From positions 1 through 60,539 of the forward strand of contig JAHDHU010000002.1 in NCBI GenBank assembly GCA_020631135.1: DNA of 60,539 nt, read 5' to 3'. Below, piece after piece: positions 54,676 through 60,539 of the stretch. The DNA comes from Saprospiraceae bacterium. Its GTDB lineage: Bacteria > Bacteroidota > Bacteroidia > Chitinophagales > Saprospiraceae. The notes below the pieces were generated by a model that had not been told where the DNA came from, made no database searches, and worked only from the letters and a program-made list of their open reading frames with translations. Both the position numbers and the translations under genes were made by a program. Within the stretch, counting starts at the first letter, position 1; each line of letters opens with the position of its first letter.

Positions 54676-54683
54676 TATTTTTG
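54676..54683 (+). promoter_or_regulatory. Putative -7 element (TATTTTTG) for the YebC gene
   Basis: Exact TAnnTTTG match 19 nt before the ATG at 54703, giving a leader of about 13 nt. It lies just after the repeat element at 54614-54667. Confidence 0.5.
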
Positions 54684-54702
54684 TGCAAAAAAGTTTCATC
54701 CT

Positions 54703-55416
54703 ATGGGTAGAGCATTTGAATTTAGAAAGGCTAGAAAATTTAAAAGATGGGATAAAATGGCTAAAACCTTTAGTCGTTTAGGTAAAGACATCGTAATCGC
54801 GGTCAAAGCAGGTGGTTCTGATCCAGAATCTAATTCAGCACTTCGAGCAGTGATTCAAAATTGTCGCGCTGCCAATATGCCAAAGGCCAATTATGAAAAA
54901 GCCATCAAAAATGCCAGCAGTAAGGATACTACAGATTACAAATCTGTAATGTTTGAAGGTTATGCGCCCCATGGCATTGCCATAATTGTAGAAGCGGCTA
55001 CTGACAATAATCAAAGAACTGTCGCCAATGTTCGTTCTTATTTTAATAAATGCAATGGCAGTATGGGTACTTCAGGGAGTGTGGTGTTTATGTTTGATCA
55101 TACCTGTCATTTTAAAATTAAAACTCCCGAAATAGACTTAGAAGAATTGGAGTTCGAGTTGATCGATCATGGTGCGGAAGAGGTTTTCGCAGATGATGAG
55201 GACGAAACTGTAATGATATACGGAAATTTTGAAAATTTTGGTTCACTACAATCAGCCTTGGAAGAAAAGAATTTTGAAATTATATCTAGTGGATTCGAAA
55301 GAATACCACAACAAACGAAAAGCTTGACGGATGCTCAGGTAGAAGATGTGGAAAAACTAATTGAAAAAATTGAGGAAGATGATGATGTACAAAACGTATA
55401 TCACAACATGGGATGA
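54703..55416 (+). CDS. YebC/PmpR-family protein
   Basis: A 237-residue protein of the usual family length. Conserved blocks: ARKFKRWDKMAKTFSRLGKDI at the N-terminus, AGGSDPESNSALRAVIQNCRAANMP, FEGYAPHGIAIIVEAATDNNQRTVANVR, and GSMGTSGSVVFMFD. YebC proteins were called transcriptional regulators; more recent work links some of them to ribosome rescue at proline stretches. Either role is possible. The N-terminus differs from the usual GHSKWANIKHRK, as is common in Bacteroidota (here GRAFEFRKARKFKRWDKMAK). Confidence 0.92.
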   Translation: MGRAFEFRKARKFKRWDKMAKTFSRLGKDIVIAVKAGGSDPESNSALRAVIQNCRAANMPKANYEKAIKNASSKDTTDYKSVMFEGYAPHGIAIIVEAATDNNQRTVANVRSYFNKCNGSMGTSGSVVFMFDHTCHFKIKTPEIDLEELEFELIDHGAEEVFADDEDETVMIYGNFENFGSLQSALEEKNFEIISSGFERIPQQTKSLTDAQVEDVEKLIEKIEEDDDVQNVYHNMG

Positions 55417-55554
55417 TATAGACGTCTGAAGCTATACAGATCGAGTGAGAAAACTGCAATGAGGTCTACTGCGAGGAAATTTTGAAGATTATTTTATACA
55501 TTTTCTGTATCTATAATTAACACATAATCAATCAATAATCTGCATCTTTGCAGC

Positions 55555-56616
55555 ATGACTTTACTTATTGTATTCTTTTTGCTTTCCATTGTATTTTCTT
55601 TTTTATGTTCAATCTGGGAAGCTGTTTTGTTAAGTATCACACCTTCATATGTAACCCGAAAAGTTCAAGAGGGCAGTAGTACAGGAAAACTAATTCAATC
55701 ATTTAAACAAGATATAGATCGACCCCTTTCGGCGATTCTGACCTTAAACACCATCGCGCATACAGTTGGAGCCATTGGAGTTGGTGCTCAAGCTGGAAAA
55801 GTATTCGGAGAGGGCGACCTTTATGGATTAAGTTACGAATCCATTATTGCAGGTGTCATGACTTTGGCAATCTTGATTTTGTCCGAAATCATTCCTAAGA
55901 CTATAGGTGCCAACATGTGGCAAAGTTTAGCTCCATTTACGGCTAAATCCATTAGATTTCTCTTATTGATTTTGGCACCTTTTGTATGGGTAAGTCAATT
56001 GATTACCAAGAGCATGAAAAAGGATAAAAATAAATCAGTATTGAGCCGAGCCGATTTGACCGCCATGGCAGTGGCTGGTGAAGAAAGTGGGGCTATTGAA
56101 AAATCAGAATCTACCATCATCAGCAATTTATTAACTCTTAATAAACTAACTGTTCATGATATCATGACACCACGTACAGTGATCATTTCGTCTGATGAAA
56201 GCATGACTGTAAAAGAATTTTATACCAAAAACGATCCGATACGTTTTTCTAGGATTCCAATTCATAAAGGAACCGCAGATAACCTTACCGGAATGGTTCT
56301 AAAAGATGAAATTTTAACTCAACTCGCGGAAGATAACGATGAAAAATTGTTATCAGAAATTGCGAGACCATTGAGCACCTTTAGAAGTGATGTTTCTTTA
56401 CAAGATCTTTTTGATAAAATGATCGGTGATAAAATTCATCTCGCCGCTGTTTTAGATGATTATGGAAGTTTAGTAGGTATCGTCAGTATGGAGGATTTAT
56501 TTGAAACCATCTTAGGACTTGAGATTACAGATGAGTATGATTCTATTGAAGATTTACAAAAACTTGCTCGTAAGAAATGGAAACAAAGAGCAAAGACCTA
56601 TGGTTTGGTTGATTAA
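55555..56616 (+). CDS. CNNM/CBS-domain membrane protein without CorC_HlyC domain
   Basis: A 353-residue protein, a shorter relative of the one at 13839. The CNNM/DUF21 membrane domain spans about 1-160 (SIWEAVLLSITPSYV, LSEIIPKTIGANMW), then a CBS pair at about 200-325 (VHDIMTPRTVII, AVLDDYGSLVGIVSMEDLFETILG). It ends at residue 353 without the CorC_HlyC domain of the first copy. Likely a divalent-cation transporter; specificity unknown. The SDR gene starts 8 bp after its stop, so the two are probably co-transcribed. Confidence 0.85.
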   Translation: MTLLIVFFLLSIVFSFLCSIWEAVLLSITPSYVTRKVQEGSSTGKLIQSFKQDIDRPLSAILTLNTIAHTVGAIGVGAQAGKVFGEGDLYGLSYESIIAGVMTLAILILSEIIPKTIGANMWQSLAPFTAKSIRFLLLILAPFVWVSQLITKSMKKDKNKSVLSRADLTAMAVAGEESGAIEKSESTIISNLLTLNKLTVHDIMTPRTVIISSDESMTVKEFYTKNDPIRFSRIPIHKGTADNLTGMVLKDEILTQLAEDNDEKLLSEIARPLSTFRSDVSLQDLFDKMIGDKIHLAAVLDDYGSLVGIVSMEDLFETILGLEITDEYDSIEDLQKLARKKWKQRAKTYGLVD

Positions 56617-56624
56617 ATATAGAT

Positions 56625-57335
56625 ATGCTTAAAAATAAGGTAGCTTATATCACAGGAGGATCCAAAGGAATAGGTTTAAAAATAGCAGAAGCACTGTTGG
56701 AAGAAGGCCTTAAAGTAGCTATAACAGGGAGGAGTGAAGAAGTCCTTAAAGTGGCAAATCAACTTGCAAGTCGATATCCGAATTGCGTTTTAGGCCTACA
56801 GTCTGACGTTCGTTCTTATTCTCAAGAACATGAAACGGTCGATAAAATAATGGATCATTGGGGGCAATTGGATATTTTGATTGCGAATGCAGGATTAGGG
56901 CATTTTGCACCGATAGATCAAATGACCGAATCACAGTGGAACCAAATCATTGACGTAAACCTTACCGGTGTATTCAATTCATTGAAGGCAAGTGTGGAAT
57001 GCTTGAAAAAATCGAAAGGCTATTTTATCAGTATTGCAAGTTTGGCCGGAACTAATTTTTTTGCAAAAGGTACTGCCTACAATGCTAGCAAATTTGGTCT
57101 CGTCGGATTTACACAAGCAGCCATGTTGGATCTCAGAGAATATGGGATTAAAACAACGACGCTGATGCCTGGTTCTGTAGCAACTCATTTTAATGGCAAT
57201 GTACCATCTGAAAAGGATGATTGGAAAATTCAACCGGAAGATATTGGGCAAGTAGTAGTGGATATCTTAAAACTACCCGCACGGACTTTACCCAGTAAAA
57301 TCGAAATGAGACCGACAATACCACAAAAAAAATAA
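56625..57335 (+). CDS. SDR-family oxidoreductase
   Basis: A 236-residue classical short-chain dehydrogenase. NAD(P)-binding TGGSKGIG is at 10-17, NAG at 88-90, Asn112 in VNLTG, and the catalytic Ser139, Tyr152 and Lys156 in SIASLAG and AYNASKFG are all present. Length is normal for the class. The substrate cannot be read from the sequence; overall pattern resembles 3-ketoacyl reductase-type SDRs, but no fatty acid genes are near. A hairpin overlaps its stop codon. Confidence 0.88.
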   Translation: MLKNKVAYITGGSKGIGLKIAEALLEEGLKVAITGRSEEVLKVANQLASRYPNCVLGLQSDVRSYSQEHETVDKIMDHWGQLDILIANAGLGHFAPIDQMTESQWNQIIDVNLTGVFNSLKASVECLKKSKGYFISIASLAGTNFFAKGTAYNASKFGLVGFTQAAMLDLREYGIKTTTLMPGSVATHFNGNVPSEKDDWKIQPEDIGQVVVDILKLPARTLPSKIEMRPTIPQKK

Positions 57336-57363
57336 GACGATGTCATTCTCTACATCGTCTTAT
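57324..57363 (-). terminator. Terminator of the CDGSH gene, overlapping the SDR stop codon
   Basis: Perfect 12-bp stem (57332-57343 with 57352-57363) and 8-nt loop. Read on the minus strand it is followed by eight T. The stem includes the SDR stop codon TAA (57333-57335). It lies about 105 bp after the CDGSH stop. Confidence 0.8.
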
Positions 57364-57467
57364 AAATAAGGTACATTACAATTCTCTTCTCTCTAGATCA
57401 TTACTGATCAATAATAAGACACAATTTTTACTTTGGTCCACTTCCAAACTTTTGTAAACTAGACGAC

Positions 57468-57710
57468 TTAATCCAATGATTTATGACTACCGTCGCAAAA
57501 TCCGGGATTGGAGCTTGCTTTACAAGTACAAAGGTGAGCTGTTTTAGTTTCTGTCGCTTCAAATTTCAAAGGAGTAAAAGATGTACCTCTATGTGCTCCA
57601 TCACAAAATGGTTGCTTTTCTGATAGGCCGCAGGTACACCAAGAATATCTTTTTCCTTTTTCCAATTCTACTGCGATCGGGGCTTTTCCAGCTATTTTAG
57701 GCTTTTCCAT
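57468..57710 (-). CDS. Dual CDGSH iron-sulfur protein
   Basis: An 80-residue protein with two CDGSH motifs, each a C-x-C-x-n-C-D-G-x-H set: Cys25, Cys27, Cys36, His40 and Cys61, Cys63, Cys72, His76. Each should hold a 2Fe-2S cluster with three Cys and one His, as in mitoNEET and the Miner2-like class. Such small proteins are thought to pass clusters or electrons; the bacterial role is not settled. Transcribed alone between the SDR and SET genes; the terminator on its far side overlaps the SDR gene. Confidence 0.9.
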   Translation of the reverse strand: MEKPKIAGKAPIAVELEKGKRYSWCTCGLSEKQPFCDGAHRGTSFTPLKFEATETKTAHLCTCKASSNPGFCDGSHKSLD

Positions 57711-57873
57711 TTATATTTTTAATTAGATAGGTCAAAAACTGTACGAAGATTCAAACATTAACAATATTTAAGGAAAGAGGGCAACCGTAAAACAGTCCAC
57801 CCTCAATTAACACCCTTAATGTTGTCAAAAATTACTCATTTTTTCCATATGAAACGATTTGATTTCAACAATT

Positions 57874-57881
57874 TAACTTTG
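57874..57881 (+). promoter_or_regulatory. Putative -7 element (TAACTTTG) for the SET-domain gene
   Basis: Exact TAnnTTTG match 35 nt before the ATG at 57917. No -33 TTG at the usual distance. Confidence 0.4.
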
Positions 57882-57916
57882 AGTATCACTATTGACACTA
57901 AAATCGAAATGATTAG

Positions 57917-58297
57917 ATGCAATCGAACAACCTATTCATATTAGAAACTGAAGACCAAGGCAGAGGTATCTATGCCGGGGTTGATTTTAATCCGGGTGAT
58001 GTCATCGAAATTTGCCCCGTCATAATTATTCCCGAATGGGAAAGAAAAGAGCTAAACAAAATGTCGTTACATGACTATTATTTTGTTTGGGGGAAAGAAG
58101 AGAATAAAGCAGCGATCGCTCTTGGATATGGATCTCTTTACAATCACTCATCTTTTCCCAATGCTCAATTTGTCAATGATTTGATAAGTAAGTCGATCAT
58201 TATAGAATGCATTAAAAAAATAGGGATTGGTGAGCAAATTTGCTTGAATTATATAGATGATGGTAAAAAAGAGAAACTTTGGTTCGATGAAAAATGA
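57917..58297 (+). CDS. SET-domain protein
   Basis: A 126-residue protein that is essentially a bare SET domain: GRGIYAGVDFNPGDVIEICPV at the start, GYGSLYNHSSFPNAQF (matching the NHS motif that binds S-adenosylmethionine and the target lysine), and IGIGEQICLNYID at the end. SET enzymes methylate protein lysine, mostly in eukaryotes; bacterial ones such as in Chlamydia methylate histone-like proteins. The target here is unknown. The next gene, a TPMT-like methyltransferase, overlaps its end by 11 bp, so translation is coupled. Confidence 0.85.
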   Translation: MQSNNLFILETEDQGRGIYAGVDFNPGDVIEICPVIIIPEWERKELNKMSLHDYYFVWGKEENKAAIALGYGSLYNHSSFPNAQFVNDLISKSIIIECIKKIGIGEQICLNYIDDGKKEKLWFDEK

Positions 58298-58913
58298 TTC
58301 GCAATCATATTGGAATCAGCGATATAAGAACGGTCAAACTGGATGGGATATTGGAGCAGTTTCAACCCCTATTAAAGAATATATTGATCAACTCAATTCT
58401 AAGGAATTAAAGATTCTTATACCCGGAGCTGGCAATGCACACGAAGCTCAATATTTGTTCGAAAACGGATTTAACGATGTCCATCTAATCGATATCGCTC
58501 CATTGGCAATTGATAATTTTAGAATGAGATGTCCCGATTTTCCTTCTCAAAATATTATCCAAGGTGATTTTTTCGAAATGACAGGGCAATTTGATCTCAT
58601 ATTAGAACAAACTTTTTTTTGCGCACTTTCGCCTGAAATGCGCGAAAAGTATGTGCTTAAAATGCACGATTTACTTACAGCTGATTCAAAGTTGGTGGGA
58701 TTGTTTTTTAACTGTCAATTCGAAATAAATCCACCCTACGGTGGCGACCAAAAATTATATGAAGCACTATTTCAAACCTTGTTTAAAATAGAACTTATCG
58801 AAAAATGCCACAACTCTATCAAACCTCGCGTAGGTAAAGAACTTTTCATGATCATAAAAAAAGAAACAATCGAGCAGCAATTTGACAAATCGAATCGTAT
58901 TAATAAAGCATAG
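58287..58913 (+). CDS. TPMT-like SAM-dependent methyltransferase
   Basis: A 208-residue class I methyltransferase. The start at 58287 (MKNDSQSYWNQRYKNGQTGWD) is preferred over 58257, which would overlap the SET gene more and is not conserved in type. The thiopurine S-methyltransferase pattern is clear: WNQRYKNGQTGWDIGAVSTPIKEYI, motif I LIPGAGNAHEAQYLFENGF, and ILEQTFFCALSPEMREKYV. Bacterial relatives methylate selenium and tellurium compounds or thiols. Overlap with the SET gene suggests related use of SAM or a shared stress role. An inverted repeat follows the stop codon. Confidence 0.85.
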   Translation: MKNDSQSYWNQRYKNGQTGWDIGAVSTPIKEYIDQLNSKELKILIPGAGNAHEAQYLFENGFNDVHLIDIAPLAIDNFRMRCPDFPSQNIIQGDFFEMTGQFDLILEQTFFCALSPEMREKYVLKMHDLLTADSKLVGLFFNCQFEINPPYGGDQKLYEALFQTLFKIELIEKCHNSIKPRVGKELFMIIKKETIEQQFDKSNRINKA

Positions 58914-58941
58914 TAGTTTTAAAGAACTCAACAGATTTATT

Positions 58942-59018
58942 AGGACTGAAATTATTGCCTTTATATCAGCAATGATGTATGAAAAAACTATTCAATGAAA
59001 AGGCAGAATTTCAGTCCT
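58942..59018. repeat. 77-bp element with 19-21 bp inverted ends
   Basis: Left arm 58942-58962 and right arm 58999-59018 pair over 12 bp (AGGACTGAAATT) plus 7 bp (TGCCTTT) with a small internal loop; the interior is 36 nt. A T-rich stretch follows. It may be a long terminator hairpin for the TPMT gene or a small MITE-like remnant. Confidence 0.65.
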
Positions 59019-59122
59019 ATTTTTATACGCAAGTGTAAGCAATGAGTGGCAAAAAATCTTGTCCAAAATTTCGAAGATGTAATCCTTTCATTTTTGTTAA
59101 TGATGCCCACATCATTCCGGTT

Positions 59123-60539
59123 TTATTTCCCTAAAGTATATCTAAAGCCTAAATAGATATTCGTTCCAAATAATGGAGCGAAAACTATCGAAGCATCAAA
59201 GTGCTCATCAAAAGCATTGTCTGCGGAAATTATCGCAGTGTCTTGCTTAAAATTTAATAGATTTTCACCTCCTAAATAAACGTCCCACTTGTCTTTCCAT
59301 CTTTTCATAATCTGTGCATTCAACAAAAAGAAACTTGGGCTATTGGCTTCAAATCTATATTCTAATGGATTGGAAGAAGTGTCAGGTAATCTCTTTTGAC
59401 CATTCCAATTAAGCGTTGCATCAAAATGCCAATCACTTTTAGTTTTATATGCAGCATTGATAAAGGCCCGATGTTTTGCAACTAAAGGAACTTGCAATTC
59501 TCCTTTTCCTTTATATCCTCTTCTTACATCGAATAATCTATACGCTGCCCGTAGATCCAGTCTTTCAGAAATATTCACTTCTAACTTACTTTGAAAACTG
59601 TTTGAAAAAGAGTTTCCATTGAGGTTATAGAAATGGACTTCTTTGGGGGTTTCATAATCAACCACAATTTGGTTTTCAAAATGAGTTCGGTAAAAATCAA
59701 CACTAAGTATAGCGTCTCTTGTTCCAATTTTTATTGCATGAGTTAGACTAGCACCATAATTCCAAGCAATTTCTGGATTTAGTCCATATGGATTTTCGTT
59801 ATTTTCATTTTCTATATAGACATTTCGATTACTACTGAAGACTCCTAAGTTTTCTGCAAAAATGCTAGCGGTTCGCCAACCTTTACCTCCAACTAATCGA
59901 AAAATGGAGTTTTCCGAAAAATTATATTTGGCATGAATTCGTGGACTAACAATCGCTCCATATTGATTATGAAGATCAGCCCTGATACCAGGAATGATAG
60001 CAAATTTATTTTCTTTCGAAAAAGTGTATTCAAAATACGCCCCAGGCACTGATTCCATTCGATCATAAATGCCTGATTTTTGTACAAATTCATTTATATC
60101 ATCAAGTTGATAGGTCAGACCTGTACGAATTGTATTTTTTCCAACAATTCTTTGAAAGATCAAATTTGCCATCAGATAATTTTGAACTGCATCGTAGGCT
60201 TCAAACCCGTATTCAGAATTTTGGTCGTGTCGCGCAACACTCATTTGAAGTGCTAAACTGTTTTCAGGTTTTTGTTGGTTAATGTATCCTATTTTCGTCC
60301 ATGCTTCATATCTCCTAATCCCCTTCTTCATGGTCCAATGATTTTGATGATCCGGGCTGTCTCCAGAAAAATGATCATGAAATCCACCTTCGTGATTAAA
60401 TGAACTCACCTTTATACCAAACTGTCCTTGTAGGTTGTTCTTGCCAGAAAATTTCCAACGATTAGCAATTACAAAATCCTTTTCTAAAGGCATATCAGTA
60501 AAACCATCATTATTGTTATCATGACCATGACGCATTTGC
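59123..60539 (-). CDS. TonB-dependent receptor, C-terminal barrel (5' end cut by window edge)
   Basis: The minus-strand frame is open through the right edge, so the N-terminal plug and signal peptide lie outside; about 471 residues are visible. It is all amphipathic beta strands ending in an aromatic residue region (NIYLGFRYTLGK), as in outer-membrane barrels. Loop motifs such as HGHDNNNDGFTDMP and several His/Asp clusters (GGFHDHFSGDSPDHQNHW) resemble Bacteroidota receptors found next to metal genes. Import of a metal complex is possible, but the substrate and partners are outside the window. Confidence 0.85.
   Translation of the reverse strand, partial: QMRHGHDNNNDGFTDMPLEKDFVIANRWKFSGKNNLQGQFGIKVSSFNHEGGFHDHFSGDSPDHQNHWTMKKGIRRYEAWTKIGYINQQKPENSLALQMSVARHDQNSEYGFEAYDAVQNYLMANLIFQRIVGKNTIRTGLTYQLDDINEFVQKSGIYDRMESVPGAYFEYTFSKENKFAIIPGIRADLHNQYGAIVSPRIHAKYNFSENSIFRLVGGKGWRTASIFAENLGVFSSNRNVYIENENNENPYGLNPEIAWNYGASLTHAIKIGTRDAILSVDFYRTHFENQIVVDYETPKEVHFYNLNGNSFSNSFQSKLEVNISERLDLRAAYRLFDVRRGYKGKGELQVPLVAKHRAFINAAYKTKSDWHFDATLNWNGQKRLPDTSSNPLEYRFEANSPSFFLLNAQIMKRWKDKWDVYLGGENLLNFKQDTAIISADNAFDEHFDASIVFAPLFGTNIYLGFRYTLGK

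Noticed and set aside
57754-57823. Nested inverted repeats (AACATTAA/TTAATGTT and GAGGG/CCCTC) between the CDGSH and SET genes
   Set aside because: Arms are short and widely spaced, so the fold is weak and may be chance in AT-rich DNA.
59099-59116. Small hairpin AATGATG/CATCATT near the TonB receptor stop
   Set aside because: Only 7 bp with AT pairs and no T-run in the direction of the receptor gene.

Overview
The window looks like a chromosomal segment from a Bacteroidota bacterium, most likely of the Saprospiria/Lewinella type. This rests on gene content: at least five proteins end in type IX secretion (T9SS) sorting domains of type A or B, one is a very large HYR-repeat protein followed by dockerin-like and cohesin-like modules, and there are LytS/LytTR-type regulators, a DUF1800/DUF1501 pair and TAnnTTTG promoter elements. 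The DNA is AT-rich. I see no phage, insertion sequence, CRISPR array, tRNA or rRNA. Both ends cut genes.

Layout: 1-2654 (minus) is an FAD-dependent oxidoreductase followed by a membrane polyferredoxin that runs off the left edge. 2835-5632 holds two T9SS cargo proteins, the first carrying an Omp28-type CxxC module. 5707-10959 is housekeeping: QueD; then holB-ricT-lpdA on the plus strand; then rsmI and purS on the minus strand, with lpdA and rsmI stop codons interlocked. 11111-16069 is a tightly overlapping chain: a type-B T9SS cargo protein, LptC, a CorC-like transporter, a small lipoprotein and a SCO protein.

16236-37052 is one gene of about 6,938 codons, a third of the window. It encodes roughly 60 HYR-like beta domains, insertions of other folds, and a dockerin-like/cohesin-like/sorting-domain tail. 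Its domains are not in random order. A block of eight domain types (A-H) repeats in fixed order with a 2.07-2.12 kb period, then gives way to a four-domain block (A-B-I-J).

37146-39496 is a probable metal homeostasis cluster: a Fur/Zur-type repressor, a MerC-like membrane protein, a HupE/UreJ-like membrane protein and an MbnP-like lipoprotein. A perfect 15-bp palindrome overlaps the predicted -33 element of the merC-like gene. 39905-41571 (minus) is a sialidase-fold lipoprotein and a TfoX-like protein. 41613-43993 is a LytS-type histidine kinase with a LytTR regulator. The next intergenic region (44770-45007), between an SH3 protein and an OmpA/thrombospondin-3 protein, holds a 21-bp-period direct repeat of the kind LytTR regulators bind.

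47086-58913 contains a PqiA-like protein, a T9SS protein with the DUF1800/DUF1501 pair, an HtrA protease, a Crp/Fnr regulator, a YebC protein, a second CNNM/CBS protein, an SDR oxidoreductase, a dual CDGSH protein, a SET-domain protein and a TPMT-like methyltransferase. 59123-60539 is the C-terminal part of a TonB-dependent receptor.

The strongest candidates for something new are the higher-order repeat architecture of the giant HYR protein, the Fur-MerC-HupE-MbnP cluster with its operator, and the candidate LytTR site. All functional calls are from reading the sequence; no database search was possible.
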